From positions 150,163 to 214,162 of the forward strand of contig NZ_SRHZ01000029.1 in NCBI RefSeq assembly GCF_004684085.1: a stretch of 64,000 nucleotides of DNA. The letters run 5' to 3'. This stretch comes from Stenotrophomonas maltophilia. Its GTDB lineage: Bacteria; Pseudomonadota; Gammaproteobacteria; Xanthomonadales; Xanthomonadaceae. The notes below the pieces were generated by a model. It did no database searches. It saw only the letters and a program-made list of their open reading frames with translations, and was not told the origin of the DNA. Of the stretch, positions 21,414 to 30,714 are shown one piece after another (within the stretch, counting starts at the first letter, position 1; each line of letters begins with the position of its first letter). The position numbers and the translations under genes were made by a program.

Positions 21414-21617
21414 CCTGTTCCATAGCGCATTACTCCGCGGTCTTTTGTGGCGATTCTCTGGTTCTACTGAGGTTGGTACGGATGTCCGATAATTCTCTTC
21501 AGAGCGCCGGGCAGAATCTCAGCCTGTGCGATACGTCCGACTTAAAGTGAACCCATGGCAAAGAAGACCCCCAAAGACAGCACCTCCAACGACACGACCT
21601 CTGCAAGGACCAATCCG

Positions 21618-22655
21618 ATGGACGAGAACAAGAAGCGCGCCCTCGCTGCAGCTCTGGGCCAGATCGAAAAGCAGTTCGGCAAGGGTTCGGTGATGCGCAT
21701 GGGCGACCGTGTGGTCGAACCTGTCGAAGCCATCCCGACCGGTTCGCTGATGCTCGACATCGCGCTGGGCATTGGTGGTCTGCCGAAGGGACGTGTCGTT
21801 GAAATCTACGGCCCGGAGTCGTCGGGCAAGACCACCCTGACCCTGCAGGCCATCGCCGAGTGCCAGAAGCTGGGTGGCACCGCCGCCTTCATCGATGCCG
21901 AGCATGCGCTCGATCCGATCTACGCTGCCAAGCTGGGCGTCAACGTGGACGACCTGCTGCTGTCGCAGCCGGATACCGGTGAGCAGGCGCTGGAAATCGC
22001 CGATATGCTGGTCCGCTCGGGTTCGGTGGACATCCTGGTGGTCGACTCGGTCGCCGCACTGACTCCCAAGGCCGAAATCGAAGGCGAAATGGGTGACCAG
22101 CTGCCGGGCCTGCAGGCCCGCCTGATGAGCCAGGCGCTGCGCAAGCTGACCGGCAACATCAAGCGCTCCAACACCCTGGTGGTGTTCATCAACCAGCTGC
22201 GCATGAAGATCGGCGTGATGATGCCGGGCCAGAGCCCGGAAGTGACCACTGGCGGCAATGCGCTGAAGTTCTATGCCTCGGTGCGCCTGGACATCCGCCG
22301 TATCGGCGCGATCAAGAAGGGCGACGAGATCATCGGCAACCAGACCAAGATCAAGGTGGTCAAGAACAAGCTGGCGCCGCCGTTCAAGCAGGTCATCACC
22401 GAGATCCTGTATGGCGAAGGCATCAGCCGCGAAGGCGAACTGATCGACATGGGCGTGGATGCCAAGCTGGTTGAGAAGGCCGGCGCCTGGTACAGCTACG
22501 GCGAAGAGCGCATCGGTCAGGGCAAGGACAACGCCCGTGGCTACCTGCGCGACAACCCGACCGTCGCCGCCAAGCTCGAAGCCGAGCTGCGTGAGAAGTT
22601 CCAGCCGTCTGAAGCTGCCCGCGAAGAGGGCGACGACGAAGGCGACGACGAATAA
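21618..22655 (+). CDS. recA: Recombinase RecA
   Basis: ATP-dependent strand exchange and coprotease for LexA. The 345-residue product begins [13 protein letters not shown], with Walker A GPESSGKT near residue 69 and an acidic C-terminus ending in a run of Asp/Glu. An in-frame ATG at 21555 would add 21 residues of low-complexity Lys/Thr/Ser; AAGGA before 21618 and family length favour the shorter form. GATAAT at 21488-21493 is a possible -10. I see no perfect copy of the lexA-type SOS box in the gap between lexA and recA. Confidence 0.97.
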   Translation: MDENKKRALAAALGQIEKQFGKGSVMRMGDRVVEPVEAIPTGSLMLDIALGIGGLPKGRVVEIYGPESSGKTTLTLQAIAECQKLGGTAAFIDAEHALDPIYAAKLGVNVDDLLLSQPDTGEQALEIADMLVRSGSVDILVVDSVAALTPKAEIEGEMGDQLPGLQARLMSQALRKLTGNIKRSNTLVVFINQLRMKIGVMMPGQSPEVTTGGNALKFYASVRLDIRRIGAIKKGDEIIGNQTKIKVVKNKLAPPFKQVITEILYGEGISREGELIDMGVDAKLVEKAGAWYSYGEERIGQGKDNARGYLRDNPTVAAKLEAELREKFQPSEAAREEGDDEGDDE

Positions 22656-22765
22656 GGCTTGCTGTGGGGCAGGGCGGCGCCGTCAGTGACGTCGCCCTGC
22701 TCCGCAGGTTCGAATCGCCCATGGATGGGCAGGGCGCCACGGACGGCGCCACCCTTGGAGCACCG

Positions 22766-23257
22766 ATGTCCGACGCCGAAGACATTTCCACAGGCCGCAA
22801 GCGCCGGCCGCGTGAGCAGACCCCCGTACAACGGGCGCTGGGCCTGCTGGTCCGCCGTGAACACTCGCGCAAGGAACTCACCCGCAAGTTGACCGCCCGG
22901 GGCATTGAGGGCGAAGCAGCGCAGGCTGCTGTTGCCAAGCTGACCGAAGCCGGCTGGCAGGATGACACCCGTTTTGCTGAGAACCTGGTGCGGATGCGTG
23001 CCAATACCGGTTATGGGCCGATCCATGTGCGCGCGGAGCTTGGTACCCATGGTCTGGACAGCGCGGCGATCGCTACGGCCATGGACAGTTATGAAGGCGA
23101 CTGGCAGGAAAACGCCCGCGACCTGATCCGCCGCCGCTTCGGCGAGGCTGGCCCGCAGGACTTGGCACAGCGGCGCAAGGCCGCCGATCTTCTGGCCCGG
23201 CGGGGCTTCGACGGCGACAGCATCCGCCGTGCGACCCGTTACGACCCGGATGACTGA
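22766..23257 (+). CDS. recX: Regulatory protein RecX
   Basis: Inhibits RecA filament growth. The 163-residue product has a basic N-terminus and the three-helix RecX repeats, with [23 protein letters not shown] near residue 25 and LIRRRF later. GGAG at 22757-22760 precedes ATG 22766. An upstream in-frame start at 22664 would add 34 residues over a GC-rich intergenic segment. It follows recA by 110 bp. Confidence 0.92.
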   Translation: MSDAEDISTGRKRRPREQTPVQRALGLLVRREHSRKELTRKLTARGIEGEAAQAAVAKLTEAGWQDDTRFAENLVRMRANTGYGPIHVRAELGTHGLDSAAIATAMDSYEGDWQENARDLIRRRFGEAGPQDLAQRRKAADLLARRGFDGDSIRRATRYDPDD

Positions 23258-23366
23258 GACTGGCGGCGCCGGGCCTGCTACCCTTTAGGTTTTCGGCGGT
23301 CCCGCGCGACCCTGGCCATTGCGGCCGGTGGTCCCGGTCCGCCGGCCCGCCGACTGCCAGCCCCCA

Positions 23367-26015
23367 ATGAACGCATCCGCCAAATTCACGACCTCCCAGA
23401 TCCGCAGCGACTTCCTTGAATTCTTCAAGGGCAAAGGCCACACCATCGTGCCGTCGGCGCCGCTGGTGCCGGGCAATGATCCGACCCTGCTGTTCACCAA
23501 CTCCGGCATGGTGCAGTTCAAGGACGTGTTCCTTGGCGCGGAGAAGCGCAGCTACGTGCGCGCGGCTGACGTCCAGCGCTGTCTGCGTGCCGGTGGCAAG
23601 CACAACGATCTGGACCAGGTCGGCTACACCGCACGTCATCACACCTTCTTCGAAATGCTGGGCAACTGGTCCTTCGGCGACTACTTCAAGAAAGATGCGA
23701 TCGCCTGGGCGTGGGAGCTGCTGACCCAGGTCTGGAAGCTGCCGGCTGATCGTCTGCTGGTCACCGTCTACCAGACGGACGACGAAGCCTACGCGCTGTG
23801 GCGCGACATGGTGGGTATCCCGGAAGAGCGCATCGTGCGCATCGGCGACAACAAGGGTGCACCGTACGCCTCGGACAATTTCTGGCAGATGGCCGACACC
23901 GGCCCGTGCGGCCCGTGCACCGAGATCTTCTACGACCACGGTGACCACATCGCCGGTGGCCCGCCGGGTTCCCCCGATGAAGACGGTGACCGCTTCATCG
24001 AAATCTGGAACCTGGTGTTCATGCAGTTCGACCGCCAGCCCGACGGCACGCTGGTGCCGCTGCCGGCACCGTGCGTGGATACCGGCATGGGCCTGGAGCG
24101 CCTGGCGGCGATCCTGCAGCACGTCCACACCAACTACGAAATCGACCTGTTCCAGGCGCTGATCCGCAAGGCCTCCGAGCTGACCGGCACCGCCGACCTG
24201 GAGAACAAGTCGCTGCGCGTGATCGCCGATCACATCCGTGCCTGCTCGTTCCTGATCGTCGACGGCGTGCTGCCATCCAACGAAGGCCGTGGTTACGTGC
24301 TGCGCCGTATCATCCGCCGCGCCCTGCGCCATGGCTGGATGCTGGGTGTGCGCCAGCCGTTCTTCAGCAAGCTGGTACCCACGCTGGTCGATCAGATGGG
24401 CGAGGCCTATCCGGAACTGCCGGCAGCGGTGGACACCGTCACCCGTGCGCTGCAGGCTGAGGAAGAGCGTTTCGCTGAAACCCTCGATGCCGGCATGAAG
24501 ATTTTCGAGGACGTGGCCGGCAAGGCCAGCAATGGCGTGATCCCGGGTGTTGACGCGTTCCGCTTGTACGACACCTATGGCTTCCCGCTCGACCTGACCC
24601 AGGACATCGCCCGCGAGCGCGATCTGACTGTCGACATTGCCGGCTTCGATGCCGCGATGGAACAGCAGCGCGAGACCGCGCGTGCGGCCGGCAAGTTCGG
24701 CGGCGGGGTGACCCTTCCGGCGGATCTGGTGGCAACCCTCAGCCCGACCCAGTTCCTTGGCTACGACCGCCTGCAGGCCGATGGCCTGACCGTGCTGGCG
24801 GTGCTCAAGGATGGTCGTCCGGTGCAGTCGGCCAATGCCGGTGATGCGGTCATCGTGATCACCGATCAGACCCCGTTCTACGCCGAATCCGGCGGCCAGG
24901 TCGGCGACACCGGGGTACTCACCGGTAACGGCGTGCGCCTGGTGGTGGAAGATACCCAGAAGTTCGCCGGCCAGTTCCATGGCCACGTCGGCACCCTGTC
25001 CGAAGGCGGCCTGAAGGTGGGCGACGTGCTCTCCGGCCAGGTCGATGGCGAGCGTCGCGGCGCCACCATTCTCAACCACTCCGCGACCCACCTGCTGCAT
25101 GCCGCCCTGCGCGAAGTGCTGGGCACCCATGTACAGCAGAAGGGCTCGCTGGTCGCGCCGGACCGCCTGCGTTTCGACTTCTCGCACTTCCAGCCGATCA
25201 GTGCGGAAGAACTGGCCGTGATCGAGCGCAAGGTCAACCAGCAGGTGCGCGCCAACAACGCCGCCGAAGTGCACACCATGGGCATGCAGGAAGCGCTGGA
25301 CTTCGGCGCGATGGCCCTGTTCGGCGAGAAATATGGCGAGCACGTGCGCGTGCTGAAGATGGGCGATTACTCGACCGAGCTGTGTGGTGGCACCCACGTC
25401 AACCGCACCGGCGACATCGGCCTGTTCAAGATCACCTCCGAGGGCGGCGTCTCCGCTGGCGTGCGCCGCATCGAAGCCGTCACGGGGCAGGGTGCCCTGG
25501 ATTACGTGGATGCCGAAGAGGCTCGTCTGGCCGACGCCGCTGAACTTCTCGGCGGTAGCGCCGCCGACGTGGTCGAGAAGATCCGTGCCCTCGGCCAGCG
25601 CCAGAAGCAGCTGGAACGCGAACTGGAGGCCGTGAAGGCCAAGGTTGCCGCCGGTGCCACGGCCGATCTGTCCAGCCAGGCCGTCGAGGTTGCCGGCGTG
25701 AAGGTGCTGGCCACCCGCCTGGAAGGCTTCGACGCCAAGGCCCTGCGTGACGCCATGGACCGCCTGAAACAGCAGCTGGGCGACGCGGTGATCGTGCTGG
25801 CTGGCGCCCAGGACGGCAAGGCCGCCCTGGTTGCGGGTGTGAACGGCAGCGCAATGGGCAAGGTCAAGGCCGGGGAACTGTTGTCCCATATCGCCGGTCA
25901 GATCGGGGGCAAGGGCGGCGGACGCCCGGACCTCGCCCAGGGTGGTGGCGAGGACGGGCCCGCCCTTGCCACTGCGCTGGCTGCCGTCGTCGAATGGGTC
26001 AGCCCCCGCCTGTGA
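23367..26015 (+). CDS. alaS: Alanyl-tRNA synthetase
   Basis: Charges tRNA-Ala and edits mischarged Ser/Gly. The 882-residue product has the class II catalytic domain with [18 protein letters not shown] near residue 90, and the editing domain with [16 protein letters not shown] and the zinc-binding CGGTH near 672. A coiled coil and a C-terminal DHHA1 domain ([22 protein letters not shown]) follow. ATG 23367 is preferred over an ORF start 48 bp upstream. csrA follows, the canonical alaS-csrA order. Confidence 0.97.
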   Translation: MNASAKFTTSQIRSDFLEFFKGKGHTIVPSAPLVPGNDPTLLFTNSGMVQFKDVFLGAEKRSYVRAADVQRCLRAGGKHNDLDQVGYTARHHTFFEMLGNWSFGDYFKKDAIAWAWELLTQVWKLPADRLLVTVYQTDDEAYALWRDMVGIPEERIVRIGDNKGAPYASDNFWQMADTGPCGPCTEIFYDHGDHIAGGPPGSPDEDGDRFIEIWNLVFMQFDRQPDGTLVPLPAPCVDTGMGLERLAAILQHVHTNYEIDLFQALIRKASELTGTADLENKSLRVIADHIRACSFLIVDGVLPSNEGRGYVLRRIIRRALRHGWMLGVRQPFFSKLVPTLVDQMGEAYPELPAAVDTVTRALQAEEERFAETLDAGMKIFEDVAGKASNGVIPGVDAFRLYDTYGFPLDLTQDIARERDLTVDIAGFDAAMEQQRETARAAGKFGGGVTLPADLVATLSPTQFLGYDRLQADGLTVLAVLKDGRPVQSANAGDAVIVITDQTPFYAESGGQVGDTGVLTGNGVRLVVEDTQKFAGQFHGHVGTLSEGGLKVGDVLSGQVDGERRGATILNHSATHLLHAALREVLGTHVQQKGSLVAPDRLRFDFSHFQPISAEELAVIERKVNQQVRANNAAEVHTMGMQEALDFGAMALFGEKYGEHVRVLKMGDYSTELCGGTHVNRTGDIGLFKITSEGGVSAGVRRIEAVTGQGALDYVDAEEARLADAAELLGGSAADVVEKIRALGQRQKQLERELEAVKAKVAAGATADLSSQAVEVAGVKVLATRLEGFDAKALRDAMDRLKQQLGDAVIVLAGAQDGKAALVAGVNGSAMGKVKAGELLSHIAGQIGGKGGGRPDLAQGGGEDGPALATALAAVVEWVSPRL

Positions 26016-26162
26016 TGAACCGCGCCGTCCCCCTCCTTGTAGGAGCGGGACGGCTGACGGTACCATTGCGAATCTTTTCCCTTTGTCGTGGTAGCGCTTC
26101 TTGACGGAGCGTCAAGCCGGTGGGGGATACCCTTCCACACGGTTCCATGGAGACTTACAAAA

Positions 26163-26366
26163 ATGTTGATCCTCACTCGCCGCGTCGGCGAAACCCTGAT
26201 GATCGGTGACTCGGTGAGCGTCACCGTGCTCGGCGTCAAGGGTAACCAGGTGCGTATCGGCATCACCGCGCCGAAGGACGTCGCTGTGCATCGCGAAGAG
26301 ATCTACCAGCGCATCCAGCGTGGTGACGAAGCCGGTGGCACCGGTAGCGAAAATTCTGCCGAATAA
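26163..26366 (+). CDS. csrA: Carbon storage regulator CsrA/RsmA
   Basis: Homodimeric RNA-binding protein that recognises GGA loops in mRNA leaders and represses or stabilises translation. The 67-residue product begins [16 protein letters not shown] and contains VAVHREEIY near residue 40, the RNA-contact Arg region. ATG 26163 follows a short A-rich stretch. The 147-bp gap after alaS contains a small hairpin CTTGACG/CGTCAAG (26100-26116) and likely carries the csrA promoter. A tRNA-Ser gene follows. Confidence 0.97.
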
Positions 26367-26370
26367 CGCT

Positions 26371-26399
26371 TTACCTTCGCACTCGATTAACGTTATGAT
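26371..26399 (+). promoter_or_regulatory. Probable tRNA-Ser promoter
   Basis: TATGAT at 26394-26399 is a good -10; TTACCT at 26371-26376, 17 bp upstream, is a weak -35. Initiation near 26406 leaves a 39-nt leader before the mature tRNA at 26445. Confidence 0.5.
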
Positions 26400-26444
26400 T
26401 CACGCCCCGCTGAGGTGCAACGCACCAGACGCGGTAAAAACCCC

Positions 26445-26537
26445 GGAGTGATGCCCGAGCGGCTGAAGGGGCTCCCCTGCTAAGGGAGTATAGGGTCAAA
26501 AGCTCTATCGAGGGTTCGAATCCCTCTCACTCCGCCA
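26445..26537 (+). tRNA. tRNA-Ser (anticodon GCU)
   Basis: The 93-nt sequence folds as a class II tRNA. The acceptor stem is GGAGTGA/TCACTCC, with discriminator G and an encoded CCA end. The anticodon stem is CTCCC/GGGAG around CTGCTAA, giving anticodon GCT. A long variable arm (about 15 nt) follows, and the T loop is GGTTCGAATCC. It reads AGC/AGU codons. A tRNA-Ser(GCU) after csrA is also the E. coli arrangement. Confidence 0.97.
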
Positions 26538-26550
26538 GATACAAAGAAGC

Positions 26551-26584
26551 GCCTGCAGATCCTCGATCTGCAGGCGTTTTTCTT
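26551..26584 (+). terminator. Intrinsic terminator after tRNA-Ser
   Basis: An 11-bp perfect stem GCCTGCAGATC/GATCTGCAGGC with loop CTC at 26551-26575 is followed by GTTTTTCTTT. This is a textbook rho-independent terminator and marks the end of the conserved backbone block. Confidence 0.93.
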
Positions 26585-26628
26585 TATCTGGTGCTCGGAA
26601 GGGCAGACCTGTGCCGAATTGCGCATGC

Positions 26629-27075
26629 CTACTCGGCAGTGCTGATCATGGGCAGCGAACGGGTAGGGGACGCGGGCACTGCAGCGGGCGCAGGGAGTAC
26701 GGGCGGTTCAAGATCGCGAGGCTGCGTTTCCCGCCACAACAGGACAAGCGCGCAATCGTTGGCGCGCTCCCTGCACATTCTCTCTGCCTTCTTCTGCGCG
26801 GCGTCCGGCGTCTTCTCAGCCAGTGCAAAGCCCAACGCAATCGTGCCTGTGGCAATGGCCGAATAGCCTTCGCTTGCGGTACTGGCGGACTCACCGCAAT
26901 TGCGCGATCGCGCTGCGCAATAATGCAGTGACTGCTGCATCGCCGCGGTCAATGAGCGTTGGTTCATCGAATAGCCGTAGCGGCCATCCTTGTCGTAGGT
27001 GATTGCAGACGCAGCGCTCGCGCCTGACGAGATGGACAACAACAGCCCAAGTGAAACCAGTCGCATCCGCTTCAT
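26629..27075 (-). CDS. Small secreted protein, DUF4189-like
   Basis: Function unknown. The 148-residue product has a signal peptide ending near ASAAS (about residue 20). A domain follows with paired cysteines (HYCAARSRNC and RMCRERANDC) and the pattern AITYDKDGRYGYSMN...A...AL..C that resembles DUF4189. A proline-rich tail ends the protein. ATG 27075 is chosen because GGGAG lies 6 nt upstream; an ATG two codons earlier has no spacing. It stands alone downstream of the ZnuD-like receptor gene, separated by a hairpin. Confidence 0.65.
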   Translation of the reverse strand: MKRMRLVSLGLLLSISSGASAASAITYDKDGRYGYSMNQRSLTAAMQQSLHYCAARSRNCGESASTASEGYSAIATGTIALGFALAEKTPDAAQKKAERMCRERANDCALVLLWRETQPRDLEPPVLPAPAAVPASPTRSLPMISTAE

Positions 27076-27149
27076 CGCCATCTCCCTTTTTGCCGATGGT
27101 GGATCACGCGGGGGGCGAGGCGCAACCAGCCAGGATTCTGGTCCAGGGT

Positions 27150-27174
27150 GCCTGCAGGCAGTTCACCTGCAGGC
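27150..27174 (-). terminator. Hairpin after the ZnuD-like receptor gene
   Basis: A 9-bp stem GCCTGCAGG/CCTGCAGGC with a 7-nt loop sits 21 bp beyond the receptor stop. No clear U-run follows on the minus strand, so it may be a terminator or an mRNA 3' end stabiliser. Confidence 0.5.
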
Positions 27175-27194
27175 GTGTTTCGTTCAATCCCTGA

Positions 27195-29525
27195 TCAAAG
27201 CTTCACCGTCACACCCACCTGGAAGCCACGTCCTGGCAACGGCGCGATGTACTTCAGCGGCGAGTTGTGTGGGCGTGCTTCTTCATTGAGCAGATTGCTG
27301 CCGTTGACGAACACTTCCATGCCGGCGATGTAGCTGTTGCGTACCGGCAGTTCACGGCTGACCTGCAGGTCGACCAGATTGAACGCATCCAGTGGCACTT
27401 CCTCGCTGACATTGCGGCCGAGGTACTTCTGCGTGTCGTAGTAGGTGCTGGACAGCTGCGCCTTCCATCCCTCGCGTTGCCACTGCAGGTTGGCGCCGTA
27501 GCGGTTGGTCGGCATGTTTGGCAGATACTCACCGTCATTGTGGGCACGCAGCGAATCGGGGTGGTCGGCCTTGTTCTTCACCAGGTCGGCGAAAGCGGAG
27601 ACGTTCAACGTGCCGTAGCGGCCCAGCTCCAATGCCTGCGACGCGTCGATCTCGAAGCCCTTCACCGTGGTGTCGGTCTGCTTCCAGTACTTCAGTGGCA
27701 GGCGGTTGGCGGTCTGCAGGCCGGAGTATCCGAGGTAGAGATAGTTCTCGTATCTCATGCGGTAAGCGGTAGCGGACAGCTCGAACCCTCCGATGTGGAA
27801 CAGCCCGGTCAGCTCCAGGTTCTTCGCGCGTTCCGGCTCGAGGTTCTGGTTGCCTTCTTCCTGGGTCATCACCGAATAGTGAGCATTGCTCGCATACAGC
27901 TCGTTGATCTCCGGTGCGCGCTGCGAGGACGAGTAGCGCAGCTTGGCCGCGAACAACGGACCGAGCTCGACGTACGATCCCAGGCTGTAGCTGTTGAGCC
28001 GGTAGTCGCGGTCCTGCAGTTTCGTGTTGGCGGCATTGCGCGCGGTCTTGAAGCGGCTCGGCTGCAGTTCATGGTCGACGCGCTCGTGGCGCACGCCCGC
28101 GTCGAAACTGGCCCAGCCGAAGTCCAGCGTTTCCTTCAGGAACACCGCGTTGCTGCGGGTGTCGACGTCAGGCAGGTAGCGTAGCGAGCCGTTGCCGGTG
28201 ACATCACGCGATTGGTGGCTGAAGCCGAGCAGGCCGCTTAGCGGACCAACGCGCTGATGGCTGAGCAGCAGCTCGGCCTGGGTGCTCTCGAAGTCGTAGT
28301 CATTGGCCCGGGTGGCGCCCAGCCGCTCGCCCGAGGTGTTGTCCAGCTTGGAGACACGCAGTTCGGCGCGCTCGAACCACGGCAGCGGATCGTGCAGCAG
28401 GGCTTCCAATGCGTAGCGTTCCTGCTTGATCACCACCCCCACCGGCAGCCCGTTGGCGTAGTTGGAACCGAACGACAGGTTCTGCATCGAGAACCCCGGC
28501 ACGCCGTACTCGCTGTCCTTGGCATCGATGCTGACCCCCACGTAGCCACGGTCGAAGAACAGGGTCGACCCGAACGCCACCTGCGAGTTGCGCGCGTAGC
28601 TGTTGCCCAACCGGTGATGGTAATCGGGCGTCACATCATTGTTGATCTGCTTCTGCACGTACGACGGCGTGCCAGCGACATAGGCAGGATTGACCGGATT
28701 GATATAGGTACGGCGCTGCCACACCGAGGTCGGGTTGTTGGTAAAGAACGAAAAATCACCATCGGCCCAGTCCGGGTTCTCGGTCATGAACTGGTCGATG
28801 TAGGGCTGCGAGGCCTTGTTGTAGATCTGCTGGACGCGCGCCTCCTTCTGGCAGCTGTCGGCCAGTGCCGAATTGACACCACCGGTCGGTGGGAACAAAC
28901 GGGTGTTGCAGACACTGGCCTTGCTGTTGCCGGGGATGTCGTAGTGCGAGATGCGCTGGCGCGACACCTGCAGGTTGGTCGAGAGGTTGCGCTGGTTGTT
29001 GAAGTTCATGCGGAAGCCCTGCGCGTCGGCGGCATTGAAGCCCTTGCGCAGGACCAGTTCCATCGACTGGTCCTTGTCTTCCATGCTGCGCGAGATCAGG
29101 CCCGGATCGATCTCCACGCTGCCGCCGATCGCATTGCCGCCATAGCGCACTGTGTTGGAGGACTTGTTGACGGTGACACTGCGTACGAACAGCGGATCGA
29201 AGGGGATGTTGATGTCGCCGCTGATTGCGTTCATGCCGAGAATGGATTGGCCATCCTGCAGGATCTGCACGCGGTTGCCGCTGAGGCTGCGGATGACCGG
29301 AGCGCCCGCGTTTGGCCCGAAGGCGCTGCTCTGCACACCGGAGACATGTTCGAGCAGGCCGCCGAGGGTGCGGTTCTGCGCCTGCGGGTTGTCGACGGTG
29401 ACCCGGCTGTCGATGCGCGAGGGCTGGGAAGCCTGGACCTGGAGGGTGGGGAGGGTGGGCTCGTCCGCGGCCTGGGCGGTGTGGACGGCAAACAGAATGG
29501 CAGCAGCAAGCAGGTGACGACGCAT
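27195..29525 (-). CDS. znuD: TonB-dependent outer-membrane receptor, ZnuD-like
   Basis: Probable zinc (possibly heme or metal-complex) receptor in the outer membrane. The 776-residue product has a signal peptide (to about AQA, residue 20) and a plug with TLGGLLEHVSGVQSSAFGPNAGAPVIRSLSGNRVQILQDG. The beta-barrel contains the SQRAPEINELYA and NLEPERAKNLE motifs, and the C-terminus ends in GVTVKL. The barrel segment DSEYGVPG and the tail RPHNSPLKYIAPLPGR are typical of ZnuD-like receptors. ATG 29525 is followed directly by the signal peptide. A Zur-like box lies 24 bp upstream. Assignment is by motif recall and box, not alignment. Confidence 0.7.
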   Translation of the reverse strand: MRRHLLAAAILFAVHTAQAADEPTLPTLQVQASQPSRIDSRVTVDNPQAQNRTLGGLLEHVSGVQSSAFGPNAGAPVIRSLSGNRVQILQDGQSILGMNAISGDINIPFDPLFVRSVTVNKSSNTVRYGGNAIGGSVEIDPGLISRSMEDKDQSMELVLRKGFNAADAQGFRMNFNNQRNLSTNLQVSRQRISHYDIPGNSKASVCNTRLFPPTGGVNSALADSCQKEARVQQIYNKASQPYIDQFMTENPDWADGDFSFFTNNPTSVWQRRTYINPVNPAYVAGTPSYVQKQINNDVTPDYHHRLGNSYARNSQVAFGSTLFFDRGYVGVSIDAKDSEYGVPGFSMQNLSFGSNYANGLPVGVVIKQERYALEALLHDPLPWFERAELRVSKLDNTSGERLGATRANDYDFESTQAELLLSHQRVGPLSGLLGFSHQSRDVTGNGSLRYLPDVDTRSNAVFLKETLDFGWASFDAGVRHERVDHELQPSRFKTARNAANTKLQDRDYRLNSYSLGSYVELGPLFAAKLRYSSSQRAPEINELYASNAHYSVMTQEEGNQNLEPERAKNLELTGLFHIGGFELSATAYRMRYENYLYLGYSGLQTANRLPLKYWKQTDTTVKGFEIDASQALELGRYGTLNVSAFADLVKNKADHPDSLRAHNDGEYLPNMPTNRYGANLQWQREGWKAQLSSTYYDTQKYLGRNVSEEVPLDAFNLVDLQVSRELPVRNSYIAGMEVFVNGSNLLNEEARPHNSPLKYIAPLPGRGFQVGVTVKL

Positions 29526-29548
29526 GGCACGATCCGTGAAAATGACAT

Positions 29549-29568
29549 GAAATGTTATAACGTAACTC
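29549..29568 (-). promoter_or_regulatory. Zur-like box upstream of the ZnuD-like receptor
   Basis: GTTATAACGTAAC within this stretch has the GTTA-N5-TAAC dyad and, with the flanking GAAAT, resembles the gammaproteobacterial Zur operator. It lies 24-43 bp before the receptor ATG, so repression when zinc is replete is the expected role. Confidence 0.65.
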
Positions 29569-29611
29569 TTTGTATCGACAAGGGTGGATTGGGCCTTGCG
29601 GCAGGGGCTGG

Positions 29612-29632
29612 ATATGAGAACGGTTCTCATAT
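29612..29632. promoter_or_regulatory. Perfect 21-bp palindrome, Fur-like, between receptor and AraC gene
   Basis: ATATGAGAAC and its exact complement are separated by one G. The TGAGAA/TTCTCA arms are those of Xanthomonad Fur boxes, though the core spacing is one base pair different from the usual 7-1-7. It lies 33 bp upstream of the AraC-family gene and 87 bp upstream of the receptor. It could also be the site of the AraC protein. Confidence 0.6.
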
Positions 29633-29664
29633 GAAAATGACGGACGATCCACTGCAGGCCCCTC

Positions 29665-30603
29665 ATGCTCAACCTCACCCTTGCCGACCTCGATCGCCTG
29701 GGCCGCAGCAGCGGCTTCCGCTATCGCTTGCCAGCACTGGCGTCAGTGGACGCGTCGGGTGAACAGTGCGTGGTGCAGGGCAGGGTGGAGCAGCGTCGCC
29801 TGCGCCCGGGCATGACCTTGGCGCTGTCGGACGTGATCGCCCATCAGCCGTTCGAGGCAACCTCGGAGTCGCCGCCGGCCTTCTCGGCGATCGTCATGCT
29901 GGAGGGACGCGCAGGGGCGCGGTTGGCCGGGCAGGCGGTGATCGGCATGAGCCCGGGTGCCGGCGCGATGGTGCTGGCCGAGACCGCGCCGATGACCGCG
30001 ATTCATCCCGCAGGGCAGCGGATGCGCAGCCTGAATGTCTCGTTGGACGCACCCGCCGGGATTGACGACCCGATGATCAGCGAGCTGCTGTCCACCGCGC
30101 GCCGCACCGGCCATCCGCGGTTGCGTGGTTGGCAGGTCCCCGGGCACCTCGAGCACGCCGCCGACCAGCTGTTGTCGGGCATCTGGCAGGGCGCGATGCA
30201 TGCACTGCTGTGCGAGGGCATCGGCCTGCAGATGCTGGCCCTGGCGCTGGGCGCACCCGCGCCGGAGGCGTCGCCGGACCTGCGTGTTTCAGCACGTGAC
30301 CGCCGCATGCTGCAGCGGGTGATCGATTGCCTGCAGGCGGCACCGGCCGCAGACCATTGCCTGGAGGATCTGGCGCGCCTGGCCTGCATGAGCCCAAGCA
30401 GCCTGCGCCTGAAGTTCCAGCAGGTGTATCAGTGCTCGGTGTTCGGCTGGCTGCGCGAGCATCGCCTGCAACTGGCCTGCGAGCAGCTGCGGCAGGGCTG
30501 CAGCGTGCAGCAGGCCGCGCATTTCGTCGGCTACCGGCACGCCACGAATTTCGCGACCGCGTTTCGTGCGCGCTACGGCATCGCGCCCAGCCAGCTGCGC
30601 TGA
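29665..30603 (+). CDS. AraC-family transcriptional regulator (PchR-like)
   Basis: The 312-residue product has an N-terminal effector domain (about 1-200) and a C-terminal AraC double helix-turn-helix: LEDLARLACMSPSSLRLKFQQVYQCSVFGWLREHRL near residue 233, then VQQAAHFVGYRHATNFATAFRARYGIAPSQLR. This C-terminal pattern is common in PchR-type regulators that activate ferric-siderophore receptor genes when the siderophore is present. A siderophore receptor follows after 111 bp in the same direction. The RBS is weak. Confidence 0.85.
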   Translation: MLNLTLADLDRLGRSSGFRYRLPALASVDASGEQCVVQGRVEQRRLRPGMTLALSDVIAHQPFEATSESPPAFSAIVMLEGRAGARLAGQAVIGMSPGAGAMVLAETAPMTAIHPAGQRMRSLNVSLDAPAGIDDPMISELLSTARRTGHPRLRGWQVPGHLEHAADQLLSGIWQGAMHALLCEGIGLQMLALALGAPAPEASPDLRVSARDRRMLQRVIDCLQAAPAADHCLEDLARLACMSPSSLRLKFQQVYQCSVFGWLREHRLQLACEQLRQGCSVQQAAHFVGYRHATNFATAFRARYGIAPSQLR

Positions 30604-30667
30604 CTCCGGATCAGCATCGGCGGCGCGCATACATCTGCTGCGTCCGCGCATACCTGTGCTCACGCTC

Positions 30668-30686
30668 AAATGACAATAATTCTCAT
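30668..30686 (+). promoter_or_regulatory. Fur-like box upstream of siderophore receptor
   Basis: AAATGACAATAATTCTCAT has an imperfect 7-1-7 dyad TGACAAT-A-ATTCTCA (6 of 7 paired). It lies 28 bp before the receptor ATG at 30715. Iron repression is the expected function. Confidence 0.65.
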
Positions 30687-30714
30687 CCAGCCTTTCCCTC
30701 CTGCTGGATCTCCC

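Noticed and set aside
21414..21617. SOS box upstream of recA
   Set aside because: Only loose fragments such as GGTTCTACTGAGG are present; none matches TTAG-N6-TACTA well enough to call.
23073..26066. 997-codon minus-strand ORF
   Set aside because: Antisense of alaS; high GC at third positions opens long complementary frames. Similar cases lie over ftsH (12084-14429), ubiB-lexA (18644-21088), aceE (40767-42542) and the phospholipase (49856-51721).
26445..26537. tRNA-Ser as attachment site of a genomic island
   Set aside because: No duplicated tRNA 3' end or integrase gene is visible in the window.
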